Positions 47,991 to 60,218 of a stretch of 64,000 nucleotides of DNA are shown here, one piece after another. Location: contig JALIRH010000007.1 of NCBI GenBank assembly GCA_023055505.1, forward strand, positions 11,721,773 through 11,785,772. The letters are read 5' to 3'. How positions within the stretch are numbered: the first letter of the stretch is position 1; each line of letters opens with the position of its first letter. Made by a program: the position numbers and the translations under genes. The notes below the pieces were generated by a model, which worked only from the letters and a program-made list of their open reading frames with translations, had not been told where the DNA came from and ran no database searches. This DNA is from Callipepla californica brunnescens (Eukaryota; Chordata; Aves; Galliformes; Odontophoridae).

Positions 47991-48857
47991 CATATAAATA
48001 CAAGAGGACATTAGTGTTTTTTACAACAAACTTCTGAGCAAGGCTGCCCTGGAGGACTGTAGTTTTCTTTAAATCGTGTGACTGTCCAAACTGATGATCT
48101 GCTAACTAATTTGTGCTCTCCTGCCTTCTTATTGAAATGGTGGTATCTCTTTGCTTTACCCTACAAAATGAAAACAAAGCCTGAAGTATAAACACTTGGT
48201 ACAAAATGAAATAACTGTTTCTGAGCCAGGAATGGACAGGAGTCTGAATTACCTTTACAATTTCTACCTTGTGCCTTGAAATATAGTCTATATGTCTCTT
48301 AAATCATAAGTTAATGATTAAGAAATAATACTTGGAAATACATTTCTTCTTTGTGGAGAGCCATGTATTCTTGTTAGCGTGGCATAGTATATATATATTT
48401 TTCAATTGAATCAAAACAAAAGTTAAGTAATGCTCTGGCTAAAAAACCCCAAAAGATTACATTCAGCTTAATTTTTATATTATACTTAATTTACAGACCA
48501 AATGGGAAAAGTTTTCAATTAGAACATGTTCCTATGGAGGCTTACAATGTAATTTTTAAATGAATCTTTTCTGAAATTCTCTTTTCCTTTTTTTTCTTCT
48601 ACTCAACATAGAATAGGTTTGTAAATAGGTGGTGACATTGTCAGTCTTTCAGATATTACAACACTAATCTGAAACATTTCACTGAGCCTTCCTCATGATA
48701 TTTTTACTGGTGCAAAAAAGTAGTTACCTGTCCTGATATGTTGCAGTATTTATATGCAATCTGAAACATGATTTTCCTACCTTGATTTACATAACCACAG
48801 TCTTTATATATAACTAAATCAAACTAAAGGCTGATTTTTCAAGAGTAGAGATAATAG
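47991..48857. other. AT-rich sequence between CR1 and LTR
   Basis: No gene or further repeat is recognised. Confidence 0.55.
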
Positions 48858-48862
48858 TTTCT
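48858..48862. repeat. Target-site duplication, left copy
   Basis: TTTCT, identical to the five bases after the right end of the LTR (49402-49406). Confidence 0.85.
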
Positions 48863-49401
48863 TGTCAATGGGTTACAGGCTGGTTTGGCCCAGAGCCATG
48901 ACTAGTAGGGCGAGGGACCCACAGACCCATGCCCTGGGAAAGGGGAAGGGGGAAAAAGGAGAGGGTAGGGAGATAGGCCTAAAAGCAAAGCAGTGGCAAT
49001 GATCTGAGAAGGAAAACTAATTTACTAAATAAGATATCAGAAAGCAAAATGGCATAATATAAATGGAATCAAAGCTAATAAATCAAATAAAACGAGAGAA
49101 AGACTGTCTAGAACTGAAGGCCTTACACTAAATATGAAGACAAGATGGCTAGGGAACCTTCACTGCTGAGATGAACAGCAAAAGATAGAAGTCTCTGGGA
49201 CTTGAGTGCAGTTTTATCTTTTCATCTGGGTAGAAAATGAGAATGCAAAGTCCTCTGGGGTATGTAGTTCTTCTCTTCTCAGAGCCAGGTACCCAGAAAT
49301 TCAGCAGTCCACAGATTTAGAGCAGTAACTCTTTAACTCCCAGTGCCTCACATGATGTTATGATGTGGAATACCAATAACAAAAATCATAAAACCATGAC
49401 A
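48863..49401 (-). mobile_element. Solo LTR of an avian endogenous retrovirus
   Basis: A 539-bp element whose ends are TGTCA and TGACA, giving the TG...CA signature and 5-bp inverted ends. It is flanked by a perfect 5-bp direct repeat, TTTCT. Orientation is minus: read that way it begins TGTCATGGTTTTATGATTTT and has a TATA-like GATAAAA (complement of 49212-49218) about 190 bp in. A C-rich stretch follows near its 3' end (complement of 48934-48970). No polyprotein sequence lies on either side, so it is a solo LTR, presumably left by recombination between two LTRs. The overall layout resembles LTRs I recall from chicken ERVs, and a 5-bp duplication fits several ERV classes. I cannot name the family. 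Confidence 0.85.
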
Positions 49402-49406
49402 TTTCT
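49402..49406. repeat. Target-site duplication, right copy
   Basis: TTTCT, identical to 48858-48862. Confidence 0.85.
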
Positions 49407-50560
49407 GAATTTGGAACATGTAGATTCACTGTTGTCTTGAACTGACAGCTCAGTTCCCCCAGTTATATTTGTTTTTTTTAGTTATTGATAAAATATACAA
49501 GACTAAATGCTATGTATTTGTCATGTAACAATGCTGTTTTTTTTTCTGGACAGTGTAGAACCCTGATTCATTCCTTTATCACTAGAAATTTACATTTGTA
49601 ATGTTCATACTGCTAGTCTAGCACATCCAATGATAGATGACTAGATGTAATCTGTTACTGACTAAAAGAACGTAGATTCTATGTTCATCAAGAAGATACA
49701 AGATTTCATATGCTTTGTGCTTGGATTTCAACAATCATCTTTCAGAAACACCCTGACAACTCAAATGGTGAGTTATTAAGTCTGGATAACAAGGACAACA
49801 CTCACTTTCTTTGTTCTGCTCCAACTAGAGTAGAAGGCTCTATTAATTACCAGGCCAGAAATGGGCTGGGATTTGCTTTGTACACTGCTAAGCAGTTTAA
49901 ATGGAAGAGATGGGTTATATATGGCACTAAATGACCTTTCTAAAAGCTTGTTTTTCCACCAACTGCTTGTGTTGAAACCAATTGCAGAAGTCATTCAAAA
50001 TGAGCTGTTTATTGCTTCCTAAATGCATTTACTGCATGCCAGATGTCCATTTCAAAACATTTTGCTGTGTGCCTTTTTACTGACCCTACACTGAGATGCA
50101 ACTGCCCTTATCCATTACTTTGGAAATGCTGCTCACTTAGCAATGCACTGCCCCTAGCCAGCGCTGCGAAGACTGTCCCTAGTACCAGAGATTAGGACTA
50201 GAAAGAGCAGCTTCTAAGAGGAGGTGGGTCCATGTTGAACTTGGAATGTAAATGGCAGCTGAGAATAAAGTCAAACGTCAGTGTTATCTAGTGAGTTTGG
50301 GTGACAAGAACAAGGACCACATGGCAATAAATACTCCCAGCATGGACTGCTAGCGGAGACCCTGCAGTTGCCTCCAGAACTGGCCTGTAGGGCACTGTTT
50401 AACTGAGCTGTAGGAACCCATTTTCTAGTGAGGATGTTGCCCTGGGTCCTTGTTTTCTGGTTCCTTAAACCAAGTGTGTCCCTGGCATTTCCCCTCGTGC
50501 ATCACACATCAGTGGTGAGACTTAAACATGCTTGCCCTCACTTGGTCTGTGTCCTTAGGC

Positions 50561-50568
50561 TGACGTCA
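50561..50568. promoter_or_regulatory. Consensus CRE palindrome, candidate
   Basis: TGACGTCA is the full CREB/ATF recognition palindrome. It stands out because the window is CpG-poor. No promoter, TATA box or exon is seen next to it, so a function is unproven. Confidence 0.25.
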
Positions 50569-50866
50569 CTTTTCCAGACCTAGTGCTTGGGATCAGAAGA
50601 GTTTCTTCAGTGTCATGAGCATTGTTGGACCAAGCTGGCACAAACAGGCCATAAGTATAGCAATGATAGCTGTCAGTATGGCAATTTCAGCCTAAAATGT
50701 TCCTCAGGCTTTCCACACCTTAACATCCTTACTTAAAACTTTCCTTAAATCTTATCTTAATACTTCTACTTGATTCTACAAAGGCACAGTTTACACATGG
50801 AAGTTAGGTTGTCACTTTGGTCAGATTACTGTTAAATGTTTTGCTCTATTTGCAAATCAAAAAGGA

Positions 50867-50895
50867 TTTGTTTTGTTTTGTTTGTTGTTTTTTTT
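50867..50895. repeat. (TTTTG)n tract
   Basis: Three TTTTG-like units followed by a T run. Confidence 0.85.
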
Positions 50896-51206
50896 CCTTG
50901 CAAAAGCCTCTATACTAACATTATCTGGTATTTCTTATGGTAAATGTTCTTCTTCCGTCCATGGTAGGCTGGAAATGAAAAAATCATGATTTGAAAATAA
51001 CGGCTTAAAAATAAAAAAATAAAAAATATTTTCACAAAATATTAGCAAGGACTTTGAAGTCATACCAATCAAAACTTTTTCAGAGTAATTTCTTCAGCAT
51101 GTAGCATTTAGGAAGAGAACAAACCTTTTATATAACTGATTTCAATTACATGTCAAAATTAGTATTTTTATTCTCCAAGTTAATTACACTTTGAAAAAGT
51201 AAAAGG

Positions 51207-51223
51207 AAAAAAAAAAAAAAAAA
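51207..51223. repeat. Poly-A run (17)
   Basis: Uninterrupted run of 17 A residues. Confidence 0.95.
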
Positions 51224-52344
51224 GAGGGAACATCTTTATCAGATGAACAGAACTTTAATAAATGTGGAAGAAAAACCCACTATTTTTCTTTAACTTAAAC
51301 TCAAACCACTGGAAATAGTTTGGATTTTGAAAAGCAGAATTTTCAATTAAGCTCTTAGCTCAACCCCACAGAGTGGTTGTTCATTTCAGATCAGGCATCC
51401 AACAAAGTAAGGATGCCATCATGTACTTCCTTACAAATTCATATCTTGGGTTTGACATAGGAAGGCTACAGAGAGCAGTTCTGCAAACCTACAGGGTGCT
51501 TAATGTAGCATTAGTTTACACAGTTCAAAATATTACTATATTTTTTTGCCATAGCTTCCTTGCTCCTGACAAAAACCAAAGCAAATGAAACAAAGCATAT
51601 GAAAGTAATTAACTGCCTCTGCATTTCTCCTGTCTTTCTTTTCAATGCAATTTCAGTTAAAACCCAAATTTGAAATGAAACCCTGACTGACTGCAAACGT
51701 TTTGGTTTGTATTCAGTTTTGTTTGTGGCTGAATAGAATGAAGAAGAATGAGAAAAGCTCTATTATTGACTTTTCCATAAATATCAGTTATATGTCAGAG
51801 CTGTTATTTATTTATTTAATTATAAATAAAAATGTGATATACATCTCTATCAATTATACCTTTGTGGTAGCACATAAAGCCTAGTTTTTGCAATGAGAAA
51901 CTGCTTTAGTGAAATATTCAGAATAAGTTTGCAAGTGACTTACATAATTTTGACTTCCAATTTCTGGTAATCTCAGTGAATGTACAAGAACACAATTCTT
52001 TTGGTAAATTAGCAATGTCAGAAAGAAAGCAGTTACACCCACGGTGGTAAATCAGTTGTTCCAGACTGCTAAAAGGAACTAAAATTGTCAATCACTCAAA
52101 TCAGGCTGAAAGGGCTTAACATTGTGCTGGCATGCAAATAAGAGAAGCCGTCTGCTGTGAGCAGATCTGCACTGAAAGATTAAGCAAAGTGCAGGAAACA
52201 GTTTGGAGCTATCATTAAAGTAAAAGCCTTGGAAAGTATTTCAAAAGAGCAGGGGAAAAAAGGCATGTAGAGAAAAAGCAGTGTTTGCACATGCTTCATG
52301 TTGCTGATTTCATCATGATGTGTGAGAGAAGAAAAACCACAGAA

Positions 52345-52415
52345 GCACAGAATCATTAAGATTGGAAGGGACTTGGAGGTCATATACCCCAAACCCTGTG
52401 CTCAAGCGAGGACAA
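52345..52415 (-). mobile_element. CR1 LINE 3' terminus (short)
   Basis: 'cacagaatcattaagattgg', 'aagggacttggaggtcat' and 'caaaccctgtgctcaagcga' are the reverse complement of a CR1 end. Only about 70 bp remain. The right edge is approximate. Confidence 0.8.
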
Positions 52416-53008
52416 CAAAGAATTTGGTGAATAGAGTGACAAGGAATAGTCTCATATAGAAGAGAAAATACAACTGGAAAAGTCCTTCTAGATAGTGACT
52501 ATCAGGCAGCCATTTGGAAGTCCGATGAGATCTCAAAACAGTGGTTTCTTGATGCACACTTAAGACATCCAAAATCCCAGTTCTGTAGCAATCAATGCTT
52601 GTGATAATCTTTAAAGGTACTGAAGATTTCACAAGATGACTAGTCCTACCAACATGAGCAAAAAGATGTATACAACTCCAGAACTAGACTGTAATCTCTT
52701 TGCATGTTCAAAGTACTGAGGTTCCAGCTGAGGCCAGAGGGTTTTATCACTTGGTAGTCATTTTATTCTCATTTACTGTAACCTGAGATCAGATCGTCAT
52801 TTCAGCTGTGCATAGTTCTCCCATTTTCAGGCCAGACCTAGAGTCTGAAATCCTATGTAAACTGACAGCAATTACCCTAGCACCTCTGGCATATCCATCA
52901 TCTAGATGTCTCCTCATGCTGGGAGCAATAGCAATTATAGTCAGAGATGAAACAATCTCCTTAAAGCAACATATTTGGAACAGAAACATTTCAGAAACAG
53001 TGAACGTT

Positions 53009-53028
53009 AAAAAAAAAAAAAAAAAAAA
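53009..53028. repeat. Poly-A run (20)
   Basis: Uninterrupted run of 20 A residues. No retroposed transcript or target-site duplication is recognised beside it. Confidence 0.95.
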
Positions 53029-53715
53029 GTGCTAAAATAATAAAAATCCAACTTGTCAGATATCTAACTATATTCCAGGGAGATGCTGGTAATGCCAAGG
53101 TTTTAAAGACCCTTGAAATCCAGTGGGTATATGATGTTCTTTCAATTCATGAAGCAGTTCTTACTTTCAGCATCTGAGGGTGAGGCTTCTGAGGGTCATA
53201 CAGTGCTTTTTTCATCATGATCATACTGTCTTTGCTAAGATAAAGTTACTGCTTTATACCCTGACTGCTTCTAGCCCCCAGTCATAGCAGTGAGGCTTGT
53301 CATCCATTGGAAATTGAAGGTAAGAGCCTAACAGAAGTCATCTTTCAAGCATTTTATGTAGTATGTTTATGTGAAACTATTTTCTTCCCATCTTTACTTT
53401 ACAACAGTCCCCCACATTCTACTGTATGCTAATTTTACTCCACAAGGTCGATCATGTAATGTGGGATTTTCCTCAGCTATTCTTACATGCCTAAAAGTGA
53501 ATTATGCACCTTAGGTACATAAAACTTGCTTTTGTTGTGGATGGAAAGAAGTAAGTGTCAGCAGAGGATAACATTTCTCCTATCAAGACTTGGACAACTG
53601 ACTTTTAAGTACCTAATGTCATTGAGATCCATCCTACCTGTAGTATTAATTAATCTGTTCATTTTCGTAGCCTTTTTACTAATCACATACATCTTTAGAT
53701 GCAATAGTAATAGTA

Positions 53716-53764
53716 AATAAAAAAAAAAAAAAGAAAAAAAGAAAAGAAGAAAAGGAAAAAAGAG
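53716..53764. repeat. A/G-rich tract
   Basis: An A run passing into AAAG and AAGA units over about 49 bp. Confidence 0.9.
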
Positions 53765-54336
53765 AATTAGACAAAGCCCTACTAATCTGCTGGAAAATTA
53801 ATTAGTACTGAATTATTAACTTACCTCTTTGCTGCTGTCACATGAACTAACACTACTGCTTTGTACTTTATGTATGTCCCATATTTGCAGTCCTTGACTG
53901 CTCAAATGGTTGTTTCATTCAAGGTGTCCCCTAGGTTTTTACACTTGTAGGTGTATGCCTTCTGACACCAGTTGGCATGCTTTATAATTTCTCCTTTAGA
54001 TAACAGGTCAGTGGGATGCTGCTCCTTTTGTTGTAAATCCAGAAAACTGGCAAGTGCTGACAATTGTATTTGGCACTCTGGGATATGATTAGAGCATTTG
54101 AGAAACTGAGACTGCAGGAGTTGAGAGTAATACTATATAAAAGGTATTACACTTCAGTGTGGAACCTCTGTCTGTTACAGAAGCTTTGTCTTCATCATGT
54201 ATCTGAAATCATACCTAAAAATTGGGTAAGATTATCTAAAAAGAGCTTTTATCTTGTTTCTTTTTTTCTGTTTCAACTGCTTAAAAGAGATGAGCATGTA
54301 CATGGATGTATTAGAACAATCCAACAAGTAGAAATA

Positions 54337-54359
54337 CCTTGTTCTTATAAAGAACAAGG
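54337..54359. repeat. 10-bp perfect inverted repeat (hairpin)
   Basis: The left arm CCTTGTTCTT and right arm AAGAACAAGG are exact reverse complements around the loop ATA. No neighbouring gene gives it a role. Confidence 0.9.
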
Positions 54360-57300
54360 ACGTGCATGCTGGATTTTTAGTTTCACATTCAATTTTCCCC
54401 AGAATTGAAAGATGTTTCAAAGTGCTTAATTAGAAATCATCCATTGAAAATAAGTTGTTACTAACTGCTGGAGCTGAAGATGAATACACAGGCTTGGAGG
54501 TGACTGGGATTTCCAATACTGCTGTCAAGCCTCCAGCATTTTTCTGTAGCTTAGAGAGCTCTCTTCCACTTTCTCTGTAGTTACGGTTAATTAAATGTTC
54601 TGAACTTAAACCTCCTGCAACAGTTCTCTCTTTAAACCTCTGCTGGTCTAAGTATTCTAGTGTATGCATGTAAAGCAAGAATACACACATACACTAAACC
54701 CAAAACAAGCATTGCAAATACTTGGGCAAAAATCGTAGTCACACAGTGGACCATTTAATTGCTTCTTTGCAATATAACCAGGAAATTGTTGAAGTAATCT
54801 GGGAATCCAAAGTGTCCTTTGAATATTTCTCTGTTGGAGCTGTGAATCCTCATATCTATCAGCAAACTGCTAGGAGATTATGGGATTATTTATGAGGGAA
54901 AAAGCTGGCTTCTGCCACAAATTATCCAGGCATGTGTTTCCTTAGAGCAGTGGTAGCTACTGATGTACTGCTGCTCTTCAGTACTCCCTATTACAGATCT
55001 TACTTTTGCAGAACCTTGTTATTTGGTTGAGGAAGTGAGAGGGAACAGTGGAAAAAGCAAACATTCTAGGCACTGAGTGACCAAAACATAGAGATAATTT
55101 TTTTTCTGATAAATATGTGCCAACAGCTGAAGATTTATTGATTGCAACTCATACTGTAGTGGACCATGAGCTAACACTTTAATAAAACTAGGGAAAAGAC
55201 AACCAAAAGAAGCCCCAGAAAGTATAAATCTGAGGGTAGGTGCAGAACAGTGCAGAGAAAATAATCGGGGGGAAAAAAAAATCAACTTAATCTCCATTTG
55301 GAAGCACAGAAAATGCCATTTGGGAGGACAGTGGGCAGAAAACCCTAGTTTACTCAGCCCAACCAATTTCAGATGGCAGCCAGCACCAGATGCTTTGGAA
55401 AAACATGTAGGAAATTCCACAGCATGCACATAGGGGATAATCTGTCCCTATTTCCCTGCCAGGAAGATCTCCTGCTAATCCTTAAAATTTAAGGATTTTT
55501 TAAAACCTGAAATTCCAAGTTTTATATTGCTCCCAGTGTCCCATTTAAGTGTTAAACAGCATAACTGGATAGTCAAATTTTTCTTTGAAACCTGATGAAC
55601 CTAAATTTCTCTTGGAATTTTTTGAGACATTTAATATGTCCACTTAGGTTTAAAGAATACTGCAGATTTATTACTCCTACTTTTGCAATGATGGGAGCTA
55701 CTCAAGTGTTGTCCAAGCAGACACTTCTGAGAGCTCAAAATACTGCATATAAGAATTATCAAAGAAAGCACTCGCCTCACTTTTAACATTACAGCCTCCA
55801 TGTCCTCTCTTGCTTGCCTAAAAGAGATCATCCATGTCTAAGCAGTATCTAGATCCTTGCCGCAGATGGGTCTTCGGTGTAGCATCCAGTTTGACTCAGC
55901 TGCATTTGGCTTTGGGAGGCACAGGCTACATCTGGGCTGGTAAATTTGGAAGTCTGGGACTAAAAATAAGCCCTGGGACATAATTATTTATAGAATTTAA
56001 TTGGTAGAATTTTCCTAAAACCATCTTCCTCCAGGGTTAAATAGCATTCTTCCAAATGGCTCCCAGGAAGAGTTTGCGTGATAGCTCAATGGGCCTCCGT
56101 GGGAGATACATTTGTGGTTAATTTCTAGAGGAAGCTACCCTACTTTGGGAGGTAAGAGAGCTGACTGCAGCATGGCTCCAGACTGTGCAATGCCAGCCAC
56201 ATTCAGTAACAGATAGTCCCAGACATGTCTGATGAACTGATACAGTTGCAGATAGCCTTGAGAGCCCATCCTCCATGGGTCAGTACCCCCCATAGAGTCA
56301 GTGGAGGCGAGTGATTTTGGATTCCCTCAGAGACACAGCCAGGACTAAGTTTTTCCAGCATACTTGGGTATATCTACTGAGTAGATTTAAAGCCTTATCT
56401 GGTTTAGCACCAGTGATATTTTTGTATTTAAAACCGTAGTATGAGTCAAAAGGTCCATTTAGGCAGCATGGATCTTGTATTTTATTAATTCCAGCAAACT
56501 GTGTGTCTTCTTCAGAACCACTAATTCCCTGGGTAGAGTTTCTTCACAAAGTACTGTATCACCGTACCAACAACCAACAAATAGAAGTGCTTCAAGCACA
56601 AGATAGTGGCCCAGCTCAGTAATATGGCTACTCATGAGGAGATGGGCTGGCTTTTGTCTGTTCTCTTTTTCACACAGAAATTGTCCATTCCTGGCCCAGC
56701 AGTTCAGCTTTTCGATGGGAGATGTTGAGTGCTGAGATCTAGATCTATACATACTACACGGATAGGAAAGTATAACAGATAGGTAAAACAAAACCATGTC
56801 ACAGAGTCCAAATTAAATGAACTGTCTAAAAAGCACCAATATATGTCGTATAGATTCCATCTTGTTGTTCAGAGGAAAAGAAATCAAAACAAAGCAAAAC
56901 ATCTGTAAGAAAAATAGGTTATGTCAATTTAGATATTAACTTGGGCATTGAGGTGGATAGTGCTGCTGCCTTTGAAAACCCTGAGATAACCTCTGACACA
57001 TGGTTTGGATGGTCAGAAGTATCTAAAACAACTCCACAGAGCTTGTTATTCTCAACTTGCAATTACCCTTCCTGTAACAATCTCCAGCTCTACCAAAGCA
57101 TCAAGTTAATTAACAGTTTCAGACCATTTCCTGAAGCTGAGATGTCAACCCTGGGTGTATTGTCTGTTCCTTAATACCTATTTATACATTGCAGGAGAGC
57201 ATTGCTTACCTACTGATAATGAATTGTTATGATTCACAAAGGCAAATACTATATCAGTTGACAAAGGTTTTGAAAAAGAATGAATGCAGTAGTGGTCAAT

Positions 57301-58532
57301 TCTCAAATATTCTGAATGCATCACTTCAAAATGGTGACATTGATTTTTGCTACGTGTGTGCCATTAAGAATAATTGGTTCAGGAAGACATTTATGCATCT
57401 AATATATTTGAATGTCTTTCAGTGATGAAACTGGGAGTTAGGTTCAGACTAGAGTGTTATTGGAAGTGCCTCTCCACCAATTGAACTTCTAAAACAGCAG
57501 AATAAATGTGGCTTAATGCTTTTCAGTAAACCTAAAAACATTTTTTTATTGACTCTAAAATTCTAATGATCTCCAGGAAATGCACATTGACAAAAAATGC
57601 TGTTAAGTAACAAAACCTCCTTCTATAAACCTTAATATCATACGGAACACGTGAACATTATTCTTTATAAAGTTTTATTATAACAAAGATGTTGAAATTG
57701 CTGTATTCTCTAAGCAGAGTTTTAATGGACCTTTGAAATTCATTAGAGCATTCTAGTCATCCAGTCTAACTACAGTTAATATCTTTTGCCTAAGGAACCA
57801 AGTCTGGGTGGTGGATCATGTTGCAGCAAGAGTGTGGTAGGTCTTTCAGCTATGTAAGCCATCTGTGCCCTGAGTTCAATGATACAAGAGACTATTGACC
57901 AGGTGCACAAAGGAGAGAGACATATTGCTTGACCATGGTAGCCTTGGTTTCCAGTTTCCAAAATGGTGTCATGTCAAAAATGCCAGGAACAAAAGGTGAA
58001 AGGCAGGAGGCTTTTAAAGGGACTCGCGACATGGTGAATGGAGTTCTCTGTCTTTTCTCAGACAGTCCTATACTGATCATGATACTATCTTGTTCTTCAG
58101 ATGAAGCAATTCCCTGAGAGTCAAGCCCCCACTAAAACTCCCATTCATCTAGGTTTGCCTGAGAGCAGGACAAAATGTTTTCAAATGTAGGGAATTCAGA
58201 AAACACAACAAACAACAACAACAGTTTGAGTGATTAGCAATTTTCCACCAACAGCTGGCAATCAGAACTTCAAAACTTTTTTACTGATTTCATGAATATT
58301 TTTATTTAAGAAAAAGAAACAGCAAATTTTTGAAAATATTGAAATGCTTTATATAAATGCTTTCAAAAGAAAGTGCATTCATTTGGGTGGGATATTTTGT
58401 TTCAGCTTTTTACAAGTATTCAGAACAGTGTTTTCATTTTGAAACTGAAGAGCTTTAAAAATAGAATTCAGAACTTTAAATAGTCCACTTTAAAAAAAAT
58501 TAGGACACTGGATATGGCTATATCTATAATAA

Positions 58533-58546
58533 CTATATATATATAT
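58533..58546. repeat. (TA)7 microsatellite
   Basis: Seven perfect TA units, followed by further TA-rich sequence. Confidence 0.9.
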
Positions 58547-59039
58547 GGGTATGTATATAATAATTATCACTATTACTACTACTATATTAACTGAAATCAT
58601 TTTAATTTCCTTGGTTCTAAATCCATAAGGCCATAGAAAAAAAATGTCTGGTCTACTCAAGTCCTACACGGGAAGGCCTTCTGAGAGCACTGCTTCAGCT
58701 CATTCCCAGATACTTGCAAGATGTATTTTATGTGTTTTTGCTCTTGCAGGTGAAATAGATAATAGGATGTGTTGGCCCAAGTCTTACATTTCCACACATG
58801 GCTTGTTAATATCTGCTTCAACTATTCCATCTAGTGGAATTTTACCTCTATTGTCTTCTCCAAGCTGAAATGTTATTAAACCAGCGAGGATTACTTGCTG
58901 TCCATGTGCCAGTTGTGCCAGTGCTTCTAGGTGGGATTTCCTCGTACATCTTGCTCCCATATATCCTACTCCGTCTCCAAAAGTTGTTTCGCTGCTCCCA
59001 GGCTGGGCCTATCTAGTTTTTTGTAAGGACAAATAAAGG

Positions 59040-59077
59040 AAAAAAAAAAACAAAAACAACAACAACAAAAAAAAACC
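59040..59077. repeat. A-rich and (AAC)n tract
   Basis: A run, then AAC units, then a second A run. Confidence 0.9.
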
Positions 59078-60196
59078 ACAGATTTACGCACCTGTTATTC
59101 TGATACTCAAGTTCACCTGTCAGATTTTTTTTACTTCTACCTCCACATTCAGGTAACAGCTGAGTGGCTTCAGAGGCCATTATAGCCAAGAAGCACCCTT
59201 CATCTAATGGTTCTTCTCTTACTGCAAAACACAAATGTGCCATCACTCACTTTTCAAACCACTCTTACCTTTGCCTCTAAAACTTCTGAATTAGTTGGCG
59301 TTCACCTCTGAACATAATGTAATAGAAAATGTAAATCTTGAGAGTGACTCATACTTAGTGCCTCTTTCATATTTCAGCATCAGCTGCTTATCTTAGACAT
59401 AGACCAGAATTCCCTGATAGACTCTCAGTCTCTTCCCTGGTGCTGTTAGCATCTCAACTCCTTCTCTTGTCAAGCTTTTTTCCTCTCTATTCAAACAGTA
59501 TACATTTCTTGGAGCCTTTTTCCATTTTGTATTTCATCACCCACTCTTTTTTCACATATCTTAGGAGAGCCAATTTTGCTTTTTATGTAATAAACACATG
59601 CAGCCTCTGTCAGTGAGAAAACCTGGGTTTGTGGTCAGGCCGCAACCTGCACCATCTCTGAGTTAGCACCATTGCAACTGTCTGGGGGGATTAATGATAA
59701 TAAATTCCCGAAACAACTAATTTCTATTGAAAAGGAGGATCATTTTCCTTTCCTGGAAAGGTGTTAAAATATTATTGCTGTTAGCATGCAGAAGACAACT
59801 TGTTTATTGCTAATTAACCACCTACAGAGCAGATGCTTAACCTGAACTACATCTTTCAGGGGAATATCCAGAGGCTGAATATACCCAGAGTCTTTATAGG
59901 TATTAAGTACCTACATATACTACTGAGCAGTAGCAAATTCTTTTGAAAATGCCAGGGGTAAAGGAAAATAGTTTGGGGAAACAGAATGTTAATTAGAGTT
60001 AGGAAGTTTAAGGCCACATGTTTCATGGCAGGAAATTGTGAATTGCTCTGTGAATTTATTTGTATAAATGGAATTATCCTGAGGCTCCAAGAGTGATCAT
60101 CTGTGACACCAAACAAACAACTGTGACTCCATTGACTGTAGTTGTCTTTCAGGTGGAGTGACCCTACATGGTGGATGTTGGAAAAGGCATTACTTC

Positions 60197-60218
60197 TTTT
60201 TTTTTTTTTTTTTTTTTT
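60197..60218. repeat. Poly-T run (22)
   Basis: Uninterrupted T run, the longest perfect homopolymer I see in the window. Confidence 0.95.

Larger units (their letters stand above)
49407..52344. other. Unique sequence, no gene supported
   Basis: No gene or transposon is recognised. 50060-50640 is clearly less AT-rich than its flanks and contains a full CRE palindrome (50561-50568). A T/G tract lies at 50867-50895 and a poly-A run at 51207-51223. 52040-52150 contains TGTCAATCA and an octamer (52132-52139) in otherwise repeat-free sequence. Confidence 0.5.
52416..58532. other. CR1-poor unique block, left part
   Basis: No gene is recognised over 6.1 kb. It has a 20-base poly-A run (53009-53028), an A/G tract (53716-53764) and a perfect 10-bp hairpin (54337-54359). 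Open frames such as 55019-55429 (minus, 136 codons) and 56459-56797 (minus, 112 codons) have no recognisable domain. The words at 57725-57775 faintly resemble a CR1 end but are too eroded to call. Confidence 0.5.

Noticed and set aside
55019..55429. 136-codon open frame (minus)
   Set aside because: Chance frame. Composition is not protein-like beyond what T-rich DNA yields, and no motif is present.
57720..57780. Faint CR1-like end ('ggacctttgaaattcatt', 'catccagtctaac')
   Set aside because: Terminal repeat absent and the match too short to separate from chance.
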